Assembly: GCA_921293015.1 (NCBI GenBank)
Contig: OV121092.1
Span: forward strand, 37,145,764 to 37,209,763
Length of the DNA stretch: 64,000 bases
Direction: 5' to 3'
DNA from: Phorcus lineatus
Lineage: Eukaryota > Mollusca > Gastropoda > Trochida > Trochidae
The translations under genes and the position numbers were made by a program. The notes under the pieces are model-generated. The model was not told the origin of the DNA. It worked only from the letters and a program-made list of their open reading frames with translations, and ran no database searches. Below are positions 40,560-53,039 of this stretch, in pieces (position 1 is the stretch's first letter; every line of letters begins with the position of its first letter).

Positions 40560-43500
40560 CTTAAAAATGCATATTTCTAAACCAAACTTTCATCAAATGT
40601 ACATCACATTGTGTTCTATCGATTGAGCAATAGCAATTTCCTGTCCGGTTCTTGGTTTGGCCTCAAGTTTCGAGCTTAAACAGGTACAGATAGCTGATTT
40701 TGACCAAATTCGCGGAAAAAGACTGAGTCCAATATATGCATATTGTTGTAGCGAGCGTGATAACTTTCTTAAAAATGCATATTTCTAAACCAAACTTTCA
40801 TCAAATGTACATCACATTGTGTTCTAACAATTGAGCAATACCAATTTCCTGTCCGATTCTTGGTTTGGCCTCCAGATTCGAGCTTAAACAGGTACAGATA
40901 GCTGATTTTGACCAAATTTGCGAAAAAAGACTGAGTCCAATATATGCATATTGTTGTAGCGAGCGCGATAACTTTCTTAAAAATGCATATTTCTAAACCA
41001 ATCTTTCATCAAATGTACATCACATTGTGTTCTATCGATTGAGCAATAGCAATTTCATGTCCGATTCTTGGTTTGGGCTCCAGATTCGAGCTTAAACAGG
41101 TACAGATAGCTGATTTTGACCAAATTCGCGGAAAAAGACTGAGTCCAATATATGCATATTGTTGTAGCGAGCGCGATAACTTTCTTAAAAATGCATATTT
41201 CTAAACCAAACTTTCATCAAATGTACATCACATTGTGTTCTATCGATTGAGCAATAGCAATTTCCTGTCCGATTCTTGGTTTGGGCTCCAGATTCGAGCT
41301 TAAACAGGTACAGATAGCTGATTTTGACCAAATTCGCGGAAAAAGACTGAGTCCAATATATGCATATTGTTGTAGCGAGCGCGATAACTTTCTTAAAAAT
41401 GCATATTTCTAAACCAAACTTTCATCAAATGTACATCACATTGTGTTCTATCGATTGAGCAATACCAATTTCCTGTCTGATTCTTGGTTTGGCCTCCAGA
41501 TTCGAGCTTAAACAGGTACAGATAGCTGATTTTGAACAAATTCGCGGAAAAAGACTGAGTCCAATATATGCATATTGTTGTAGCGAGCACGATAACTTTC
41601 TTAAAAATGCATATTTCTAAACCAAACTTTCATCAAATGTACACCACATTGTGTTCTATCGATTGAGCAATAGCAATTTCATGTCCGATTCTTGGTTTGG
41701 CCTCCAGATTCGAGCTTAAACAGGTACAGATAGCTGATTTTGACCAAATTCGCGGGAAAAGACTGAGTCCAATATATGCATATTGTTGTAGCGAGCGCGA
41801 TAACTTTCTTAAAAATGCATATTTCTAAACCAAACATTCATCAAATGTACACCACATTGTGTTCTATCGATTGAGCAACAGCAATTTCCTGTCCGATTCT
41901 TGGTTTGGGCTCCAGATTCGAGCTTAAACAGGTACAGATAGCTGATTTTGACCAAATTCGCGGAAAAAGACTGAGTCCAATATATGCATATTGTTGTAGC
42001 GAGCGCGATAACTTTCTTAAAAATGCATATTTCTAAACCAAACTTTCATCAAATGTACATCACATTGTGTTCTATCAATTGAGCAATACCAATTTCCTGT
42101 CCGATTCTTGGTTTGGCCTCCAGATTCGAGCTTAAACAGGTACAGATAGCTGATTTTGACCAAATTCGCGGAAAAAGACTGAGTCCAATATATGCATATT
42201 GTTGTAGCGAGCGTGATAACTTTCTTAAAAATGCATATTTCTAAACCAAACTTTCATCAAATGTACATCACATTGTGTTCTAACAATTGAGCAATACCAA
42301 TTTCCTGTCCGATTCTTGGTTTGGCCTCCAGAGTCGAGCTTAAACAGGTACAGATAGCTGATTTTGAACAAATTCGCGGAAAAAGTCTGAGTCCAATATA
42401 TGCATATTGTTGTAGCGAGCGCGATAACTTTCTTAAAAATGCATATTTCTAAACCAAACTTTCATCAAATGTACATCACATTGTGTTCTATCGATTGAGC
42501 AAGACCAATTTCCTGTCCGGTTCTTGGTTTGGCCTCAAGTTTCGAGCTTAAACAGGTTAGAGATAGCTGATTTTGACCAAATTCGCGGAAAAAGACTGAG
42601 TCCAATATATGCATATTGTTGTAGCGAGCGCGATAACTTTCTTAAAAATGCATATTTCTAAACCAATCTTTCATCAAATGTACATCACATTGTGTTCTAT
42701 CGATTGAGCAATAGCAATTTCCTGTCCGGTTCTTGGTTTGGCCTCAAGTTTCGAGCTTAAACAGGTACAGATAGCTGATTTTGACCAAATTCGCGGAAAA
42801 AGACTGAGTCCAATATATGCATATTGTTGTAGCGAGCGTGATAACTTTCTTAAAAATGCATATTTCTAAACCAAACTTTCATCAAATGTACATCACATTG
42901 TGTTCTAACAATTGAGCAATACCAATTTCCTGTCCGATTCTTGGTTTGGCCTCCAGATTCGAGCTTAAACAGGTACAGATAGCTGATTTTGACCAAATTT
43001 GCGAAAAAAGACTGAGTCCAATATATGCATATTGTTGTAGCGAGCGCGATAACTTTTTTAAAAATGCATATTTCTAAACCAATCTTTCATCAAATGTACA
43101 TCACATTGTGTTCTATCGATTGAGCAATAGCAATTTCATGTCCGATTCTTGGTTTGGGCTCCAGATTCGAGCTTAAACAGGTACAGATAGCTGATTTTGA
43201 CCAAATTCGCGGAAAAAGACTGAGTCCAATATATGCATATTGTTGTAGCGAGCGCGATAACTTTCTTAAAAATGCATATTTCTAAACCAAACTTTCATCA
43301 AATGTACATCACATTGTGTTCTATCGATTGAGCAATAGCAATTTCCTGTCCGATTCTTGGTTTGGGCTCCAGATTCGAGCTTAAACAGGTACAGATAGCT
43401 GATTTTGACCAAATTCGCGGAAAAAGACTGAGTCCAATATATGCATATTGTTGTAGCGAGCGCGATAACTTTCTTAAAAATGCATATTTCTAAACCAAAC

Positions 43501-44512
43501 TTTCATCAAATGTACATCACATTGTGTTCTATCGATTGAGCAATACCAATTTCCTGTCTGATTCTTGGTTTGGCCTCCAGATTCGAGCTTAAACAGGTAC
43601 AGATAGCTGATTTTGAACAAATTCGCGGAAAAAGACTGAGTCCAATATATGCATATTGTTGTAGCGAGCGCGATAACTTTCTTAAAAATGCATATTTCTA
43701 AACCAAACTTTCATCAAATGTACACCACATTGTGTTCTATCGATTGAGCAATAGCAATTTCATGTCCGATTCTTGGTTTGGCCTCCAGATTCGAGCTTAA
43801 ACAGGTACAGATAGCTGATTTTGACCAAATTCGCGGGAAAAGACTGAGTCCAATATATGCATATTGTTGTAGCGAGCGCGATAACTTTCTTAAAAATGCA
43901 TATTTGTAAACCAAACATTCATCAAATATACACCACATTGTGTTCTATCGATTGAGCAACAGCAATTTCCTGTCCGATTCTTGGTTTGGGCTCCAGATTC
44001 GAGCTTAAACAGGTACAGATAGCTGATTTTGACCAAATTCGCGGAAAAAGACTGAGTCCAATATATGCATATTGTTGTAGCGAGCGCGATAACTTTCTTA
44101 AAAATGCATATTTCTAAACCAAACTTTCATCAAATGTACATCACATTGTGTTCTATCAATTGAGCAATACCAATTTCCTGTCCGATTCTTGGTTTGGCCT
44201 CCAGATTCGAGCTTAAACAGGTACAGATAGCTGATTTTGACCAAATTCGCGGAAAAAGACTGAGTCCAATATATGCATATTGTTGTAGCGAGCGTGATAA
44301 CTTTCTTAAAAATGCATATTTCTAAACCAAACTTTCATCAAATGTACATCACATTGTGTTCTAACAATTGAGCAATACCAATTTCCTGTCCGATTCTTGG
44401 TTTGGCCTCCAGAGTCGAGCTTAAACAGGTACAGATAGCTGATTTTGAACAAATTCGCGGAAAAAGTCTGAGTCCAATATATGCATATTGTTGTAGCGAG
44501 CACGATAACTTT
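40352..44512. repeat. ~2,080-bp ten-monomer tandem duplication
   Basis: Ten units at 40,352-42,431 (B, B with ATAGC and GCGTG, I with TTTGCG, F with AATCTTTC, G-like with ATAGC, D, F' with CGCGGG, G with A at p29, H, I with GAGTCGAG) recur at 42,432-44,512. The offset is 2,080 bp, becoming 2,081 after the one-base insertion in the second copy (AACAGGTTAGAGATAG near 42,557). Shared private markers are AATCTTTC, GAGTCGAG, AAAAGTCTGAG and the I-with-TTTGCG combination. The second copy has several extra changes of its own, such as TTTGTAAACC and AAATATACACC near 43,905-43,930. Confidence 0.88.
42551..42566. other. One-base insertion in a B monomer
   Basis: AGGTTAGAGATAG stands in place of AGGTACAGATAG, giving a 209-bp unit. 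It is private to the second copy of the ten-monomer duplication, so it arose after that duplication. Confidence 0.9.
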
Positions 44513-45136
44513 CTTAAAAATGCATATTTCTAAACCAAACTTTCATCAAATGTACATCACATTGTGTTCTATCGATTGAGCAATACCAATTTCCTGTCCG
44601 GTTCTTGGTTTGGCCTCAAGTTTCGAGCTTAAACAGGTACAGATAGCTGATTTTGACCAAATTCGCGGAAAAAGACTGAGTCCAATATATGCATATTGTT
44701 GTAGCGAGCGCGATAACTTTCTTAAAAATGCATATTTCTAAACCAAACTTTCATCAAATGTACATCACATTGTGTTCTATCGATTGAGCAAGACCAATTT
44801 CCTGTCCGGTTCTTGGTTTGGCCTCAAGTTTCGAGCTTAAACAGGTACAGATAGCTGATTTTGACCAAATTCGCGGAAAAAGACTGAGTCCAATATATGC
44901 ATATTGTTGTAGCGAGCGCGATAACTTTCTTAAAAATGCATATTTCTAAACCAAACTTTCATCAAATGTACATCACATTGTGTTCTATCGATTGAGCAAT
45001 ACCAATTTCCTGTCCGATTCTTGGTTTGGGCTCCAGATTCGAGCTTAAACAGGTACAGATAGCTGATTTTGACCAAATTCGCGGAAAAAGACTGAGTCCA
45101 ATATATGCATATTGTTGTAGCGAGCGCGATAACTTT
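44513..45136. repeat. B-B-K bridge monomers
   Basis: Three units: a B with ATACC, a B with AGACC, and a K with GGGCTCC and GCGCG. They join the ten-monomer duplication to the D-rich domain. No unit here carries a marker seen only in this place. Confidence 0.75.
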
Positions 45137-45158
45137 CTTAAAAATGCATATTTCTAAA

Positions 45159-45172
45159 CCAAACTTCATCAA
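45159..45172. other. One-base deletion at the start of the D-rich domain
   Basis: AAACTTCATC replaces AAACTTTCATC, giving a 207-bp unit. It lies in the first unit of the D-rich domain, itself a D/B hybrid. Confidence 0.9.
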
Positions 45173-47007
45173 ATGTACATCACATTGTGTTCTATCGATT
45201 GAGCAATACCAATTTCCTGTCTGATTCTTGGTTTGGCCTCAAGTTTCGAGCTTAAACAGGTACAGATAGCTGATTTTGAACAAATTCGCGGAAAAAGACT
45301 GAGTCCAATATATGCATATTGTTGTAGCGAGCACGATAACTTTCTTAAAAATGCATATTTCTAAACCAAACTTTCATCAAATGTACACCACATTGTGTTC
45401 TATCGATTGAGCAATACCAATTTCATGTCCGATTCTTGGTTTGGGCTCCAGATTCGAGCTTAAACAGGTACATATAGCTGATTTTGACCAAATTTGCGAA
45501 AAAAGACTGAGTCCAATATATGCATATTGTTGTAGCGAGCACGATAACTTTCTTAAAAATGCATATTTCTAAACCAAACTTTCATCAAATGTACATCACA
45601 TTGTGTTCTATCGATTGAGCAATACCAATTTCCTGTCTGATTCTTGGTTTGGCCTCCAGATTCGAGCTTAAACAGGTACAGATAGCTGATTTTGAACAAA
45701 TTCGCGGAAAAAGACTGAGTCCAATATATGCATATTGTTGTAGCGAGCGCGATAACTTTCTTAAAAATGCATATTTCTAAACCAAACTTTCATCAAATGT
45801 ACATCACATTGTGTTCTATCGATTGAGCAATAGCAATTTCCTGTCTGATTCTTGGTTTGGCCTCCAGATTCGAGCTTAAACAGGTACAGATAGCTGATTT
45901 TGAACAAATTCGCGGAAAAAGACTGAGTCCAATATATGCATATTGTTGTAGCGAGCGCGATAACTTTCTTAAAAATGCATATTTCTAAACCAAACTTTCA
46001 TCAAATGTACATCACATTGTGTTCTATCGATTGAGCAATACCAATTTCCTGTCTGATTCTTGGTTTGGCCTCCAGATTCGAGCTTAAACAGGTACAGATA
46101 GCTGATTTTGAACAAATTCGCGGAAAAAGACTGAGTCCAATATATGCATATTGTTGTAGCGAGCGCGATAACTTTCTTAAAAATGCATATTTCTAAACCA
46201 AACTTTCATCAAATGTACATCACATTGTGTTCTATCGATTGAGCAATACCAATTTCCTGTCTGATTCTTGGTTTGGCCTCCAGATTCGAGCTTAAACAGG
46301 TACAGATAGCTGATTTTGAACAAATTCGCGGAAAAAGACTGAGTCCAATATATGCATATTGTTGTAGCGAGCACGATAACTTTCTTAAAAATGCATATTT
46401 CTAAACCAAACTTTCATCAAATGTACACCACATTGTGTTCTATCGATTGAGCAATAGCAATTTCATGTCCGATTCTTGGTTTGGGCTCCAGATTCGAGCT
46501 TAAACAGGTACATATAGCTGATTTTGACCAAATTTGCGAAAAAAGACTGAGTCCAATATATGCATATTGTTGTAGCGAGCACGATAACTTTCTTAAAAAT
46601 GCATATTTCTAAACCAAACTTTCATCAAATGTACATCACATTGTGTTCTATCGATTGAGCAATACCAATTTCCTGTCTGATTCTTGGTTTGGCCTCCAGA
46701 TTCGAGCTTAAACAGGTACAGATAGCTGATTTTGAACAAATTCGCGGAAAAAGACTGAGTCCAATATATGCATATTGTTGTAGCGAGCGCGATAACTTTC
46801 TTAAAAATGCATATTTCTAAACCAAACTTTCATCAAATGTACATCACATTGTGTTCTATCGATTGAGCAATACCAATTTCCTGTCTGATTCTTGGTTTGG
46901 CCTCCAGATTCGAGCTTAAACAGGTACAGATAGCTGATTTTGAACAAATTCGCGGAAAAAGACTGAGTCCAATATATGCATATTGTTGTAGCGAGCGCGA
47001 TAACTTT

Positions 47008-50000
47008 CTTAAAAATTCATATTTCTAAACCAAACTTTCATCAAATGTACATCACATTGTGTTCTATCGATTGAGCAATTCCAATTTCCTGTCTGATTGT
47101 TGGTTTGGCCTCCAGATTCGAGCTTAAACAGGTACAGATAGCTGATTTTGAACAAATTCGCGGAAAAAGACTGAGTCCAATATATGCATATTGTTGTAGC
47201 GAGCACGATAACTTTCTTAAAAATGCATATTTCTAAACCAAACTTTCATCAAATGTACACCACATTGTGTTCTATCGATTGAGCAATAGCAATTTCCTGT
47301 CCGATTCTTGGTTTGGGCTCCAGATTCGAGCTTAAACAGGTACATATAGCTGATTTTGAACAAATTTGCGAAAAAAGACTGAGTCCAATATATGCATATT
47401 GTTGTAGCGAGCACGATAACTTTCTTAAAAATGCATATTTCTAAACCAAACTTTCATCAAATGTACATCACATTGTGTTCTATCGATTGAGCAATACCAA
47501 TTTCCTGTCTGATTCTTGGTTTGGCCTCCAGATTCGAGCTTAAACAGGTACAGATAGCTGATTTTGAACAAATTCGCGGAAAAAGACTGAGTCCAATATA
47601 TGCATATTGTTGTAGCGAGCGCGATAACTTTCTTAAAAATGCATATTTCTAAACCAAACTTTCATCAAATGTACATCACATTGTGTTCTATCGATTGAGC
47701 AATACCAATTTCCTGTCTGATTCTTGGTTTGGCCTCCAGATTCGAGCTTAAACAGGTACAGATAGCTGATTTTGAACAAATTCGCGGAAAAAGACTGAGT
47801 CCAATATATGCATATTGTTGTAGCGAGCGCGATAACTTTCTTAAAAATGCATATTTCTAAACCAAACTTTCATCAAATGTACATCACATTGTGTTCTATC
47901 GATTGAGCAATACCAATTTCCTGTCTGATTCTTGGTTTGGCCTCCAGATTCGAGCTTAAACAGGTACAGATAGCTGATTTTGAACAAATTCGCGGAAAAA
48001 GACTGAGTCCAATATATGCATATTGTTGTAGCGAGCACGATAACTTTCTTAAAAATGCATATTTCTAAACCAAACTTTCATCAAATGTACACCACATTGT
48101 GTTCTATCGATTGAGCAATAGCAATTTCATGTCCGATTCTTGGTTTGGGCTCCAGATTCGAGCTTAAACAGGTACATATAGCTGATTTTGACCAAATTTG
48201 CGAAAAAAGACTGAGTCCAATATATGCATATTGTTGTAGCGAGCACGATAACTTTCTTAAAAATGCATATTTCTAAACCAAACTTTCATCAAATGTACAT
48301 CACATTGTGTTCTATCGATTGAGCAATACCAATTTCCTGTCTGATTCTTGGTTTGGCCTCCAGATTCGAGCTTAAACAGGTACAGATAGCTGATTTTGAA
48401 CAAATTCGCGGAAAAAGACTGAGTCCAATATATGCATATTGTTGTAGCGAGCGCGATAACTTTCTTAAAAATGCATATTTCTAAACCAAACTTTCATCAA
48501 ATGTACATCACATTGTGTTCTATCGATTGAGCAATACCAATTTCCTGTCTGATTCTTGGTTTGGCCTCCAGATTCGAGCTTAAACAGGTACAGATAGCTG
48601 ATTTTGAACAAATTCGCGGAAAAAGACTGAGTCCAATATATGCATATTGTTGTAGCGAGCACGATAACTTTCTTAAAAATGCATATTTCTAAACCAAACT
48701 TTCATCAAATGTACACCACATTGTGTTCTATCGATTGAGCAATACCAATTTCATGTCCGATTCTTGGTTTGGGCTCCAGATTCGAGCTTAAACAGGTACA
48801 TATAGCTGATTTTGACCAAATTTGCGAAAAAAGACTGAGTCCAATATATGCATATTGTTGTAGCGAGCACGATAACTTTCTTAAAAATGCATATTTCTAA
48901 ACCAAACTTTCATCAAATGTACATCACATTGTGTTCTATCGATTGAGCAATACCAATTTCCTGTCTGATTCTTGGTTTGGCCTCCAGATTCGAGCTTAAA
49001 CAGGTACAGATAGCTGATTTTGAACAAATTCGCGGAAAAAGACTGAGTCCAATATATGCATATTGTTGTAGCGAGCGCGATAACTTTCTTAAAAATGCAT
49101 ATTTCTAAACCAAACTTTCATCAAATGTACATCACATTGTGTTCTATCGATTGAGCAATACCAATTTCCTGTCTGATTCTTGGTTTGGCCTCCAGATTCG
49201 AGCTTAAACAGGTACAGATAGCTGATTTTGAACAAATTCGCGGAAAAAGACTGAGTCCAATATATGCATATTGTTGTAGCGAGCGCGATAACTTTCTTAA
49301 AAATGCATATTTCTAAACCAAACTTTCATCAAATGTACATCACATTGTGTTCTATCGATTGAGCAATACCAATTTCCTGTCTGATTCTTGGTTTGGCCTC
49401 CAGATTCGAGCTTAAACAGGTACAGATAGCTGATTTTGAACAAATTCGCGGAAAAAGACTGAGTCCAATATATGCATATTGTTGTAGCGAGCACGATAAC
49501 TTTCTTAAAAATGCATATTTCTAAACCAAACTTTCATCAAATGTACACCACATTGTGTTCTATCGATTGAGCAATACCAATTTCATGTCCGATTCTTGGT
49601 TTGGGCTCCAGATTCGAGCTTAAACAGGTACATATAGCTGATTTTGACCAAATTTGCGAAAAAAGACTGAGTCCAATATATGCATATTGTTGTAGCGAGC
49701 GCGATAACTTTCTTAAAAATGCATATTTCTAAACCAAACTTTCATCAAATGTACATCACATTGTGTTCTATCGATTGAGCAATTCCAATTTCCTGTCTGA
49801 TTGTTGGTTTGGCCTCCAGATTCGAGCTTAAACAGGTACAGATAGCTGATTTTGAACAAATTCGCGGAAAAAGACTGAGTCCAATATATGCATATTGTTG
49901 TAGCGAGCACGATAACTTTCTTAAAAATGCATATTTCTAAACCAAACTTTCATCAAATGTACACCACATTGTGTTCTATCGATTGAGCAATAGCAATTTC

Positions 50001-50959
50001 CTGTCCGATTCTTGGTTTGGGCTCCAGATTCGAGCTTAAACAGGTACATATAGCTGATTTTGAACAAATTTGCGAAAAAAGACTGAGTCCAATATATGCA
50101 TATTGTTGTAGCGAGCACGATAACTTTCTTAAAAATGCATATTTCTAAACCAAACTTTCATCAAATGTACATCACATTGTGTTCTATCGATTGAGCAATA
50201 CCAATTTCCTGTCTGATTCTTGGTTTGGCCTCCAGATTCGAGCTTAAACAGGTACAGATAGCTGATTTTGAACAAATTCGCGGAAAAAGACTGAGTCCAA
50301 TATATGCATATTGTTGTAGCGAGCGCGATAACTTTCTTAAAAATGCATATTTCTAAACCAAACTTTCATCAAATGTACATCACATTGTGTTCTATCGATT
50401 GAGCAATACCAATTTCCTGTCTGATTCTTGGTTTGGCCTCCAGATTCGAGCTTAAACAGGTACAGATAGCTGATTTTGAACAAATTCGCGGAAAAAGACT
50501 GAGTCCAATATATGCATATTGTTGTAGCGAGCGCGATAACTTTCTTAAAAATGCATATTTCTAAACCAAACTTTCATCAAATGTACATCACATTGTGTTC
50601 TATCGATTGAGCAATACCAATTTCCTGTCTGATTCTTGGTTTGGCCTCCAGATTCGAGCTTAAACAGGTACAGATAGCTGATTTTGAACAAATTCGCGGA
50701 AAAAGACTGAGTCCAATATATGCATATTGTTGTAGCGAGCACGATAACTTTCTTAAAAATGCATATTTCTAAACCAAACTTTCATCAAATGTACACCACA
50801 TTGTGTTCTATCGATTGAGCAATACCAATTTCATGTCCGATTCTTGGTTTGGGCTCCAGATTCGAGCTTAAACAGGTACATATAGCTGATTTTGACCAAA
50901 TTTGCGAAAAAAGACTGAGTCCAATATATGCATATTGTTGTAGCGAGCACGATAACTTT
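47008..50959. repeat. 2,704-bp duplication within the D-rich domain
   Basis: The D unit at 47,008 has CAATTCC and GATTGTTGG. It is followed at 47,216 by a spacer with ATAGC, CCTG and an unusual GAACAAATTTGCG combination. Both recur at 49,712 and 49,920, 2,704 bp (13 monomers) later, along with the following D-D-D units. The D unit at 51,584 shares GATTGTTGG but not CAATTCC, and its following spacer has GACC, so it is a more distant relative. AAAATTCAT near 47,013 is private to the first copy. Confidence 0.82.
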
Positions 50960-53039
50960 CTTAAAAATGCATATTTCTAAACCAAACTTTCATCAAATGT
51001 ACATCACATTGTGTTCTATCGATTGAGCAATACCAATTTCCTGTCTGATTCTTGGTTTGGCCTCCAGATTCGAGCTTAAACAGGTACAGATAGCTGATTT
51101 TGAACAAATTCGCGGAAAAAGACTGAGTCCAATATATGCATATTGTTGTAGCGAGCACGATAACTTTCTTAAAAATGCATATTTCTAAACCAAACTTTCA
51201 TCAAATGTACACCACATTGTGTTCTATCGATTGAGCAATACCAATTTCATGTCCGATTCTTGGTTTGGGCTCCAGATTCGAGCTTAAACAGGTACATATA
51301 GCTGATTTTGACCAAATTTGCGAAAAAAGACTGAGTCCAATATATGCATATTGTTGTAGCGAGCACGATAACTTTCTTAAAAATGCATATTTCTAAACCA
51401 AACTTTCATCAAATGTACATCACATTGTGTTCTATCGATTGAGCAATACCAATTTCCTGTCTGATTCTTGGTTTGGCCTCCAGATTCGAGCTTAAACAGG
51501 TACAGATAGCTGATTTTGAACAAATTCGCGGAAAAAGACTGAGTCCAATATATGCATATTGTTGTAGCGAGCGCGATAACTTTCTTAAAAATGCATATTT
51601 CTAAACCAAACTTTCATCAAATGTACATCACATTGTGTTCTATCGATTGAGCAATACCAATTTCCTGTCTGATTGTTGGTTTGGCCTCCAGATTCGAGCT
51701 TAAACAGGTACAGATAGCTGATTTTGAACAAATTCGCGGAAAAAGACTGAGTCCAATATATGCATATTGTTGTAGCGAGCACGATAACTTTCTTAAAAAT
51801 GCATATTTCTAAACCAAACTTTCATCAAATGTACACCACATTGTGTTCTATCGATTGAGCAATAGCAATTTCCTGTCCGATTCTTGGTTTGGGCTCCAGA
51901 TTCGAGCTTAAACAGGTACATATAGCTGATTTTGACCAAATTTGCGAAAAAAGACTGAGTCCAATATATGCATATTGTTGTAGCGAGCACGATAACTTTC
52001 TTAAAAATGCATATTTCTAAACCAAACTTTCATCAAATGTACATCACATTGTGTTCTATCGATTGAGCAATACCAATTTCCTGTCTGATTCTTGGTTTGG
52101 CCTCCAGATTCGAGCTTAAACAGGTACAGATAGCTGATTTTGAACAAATTCGCGGAAAAAGACTGAGTCCAATATATGCATATTGTTGTAGCGAGCGCGA
52201 TAACTTTCTTAAAAATGCATATTTCTAAACCAAACTTTCATCAAATGTACATCACATTGTGTTCTATCGATTGAGCAATACCAATTTCCTGTCTGATTCT
52301 TGGTTTGGCCTCCAGATTCGAGCTTAAACAGGTACAGATAGCTGATTTTGAACAAATTCGCGGAAAAAGACTGAGTCCAATATATGCATATTGTTGTAGC
52401 GAGCACGATAACTTTCTTAAAAATGCATATTTCTAAACCAAACTTTCATCAAATGTACACCACATTGTGTTCTATCGATTGAGCAATACCAATTTCATGT
52501 CCGATTCTTGGTTTGGGCTCCAGATTCGAGCTTAAACAGGTACATATAGCTGATTTTGACCAAATTTGCGAAAAAAGACTGAGTCCAATATATGCATATT
52601 GTTGTAGCGAGCACGATAACTTTCTTAAAAATGCATATTTCTAAACCAAACTTTCATCAAATGTACATCACATTGTGTTCTATCGATTGAGCAATACCAA
52701 TTTCCTGTCTGGTTCTTGGTTTGGCCTCCAGATTCGAGCTTAAACAGGTACAGATAGCTGATTTTGAACAAATTCGCGGAAAAAGACTGAGTCCAATATA
52801 TGCATATTGTTGTAGCGAGCGCGATAACTTTCTTAAAAATGCATATTTCTAAACCAAACTTTCATCAAATGTACATCACATTGTGTTCTATCGATTGAGC
52901 AATAGCAATTTCCTGTCCGATTCTTGGTTTGGGCTCCAGATTCGAGCTTAAACAGGTACATATAGCTGATTTTGACCAAATTTGCGAAAAAAGACTGAGT
53001 CCAATATATGCATATTGTTGTAGCGAGCACGATAACTTT

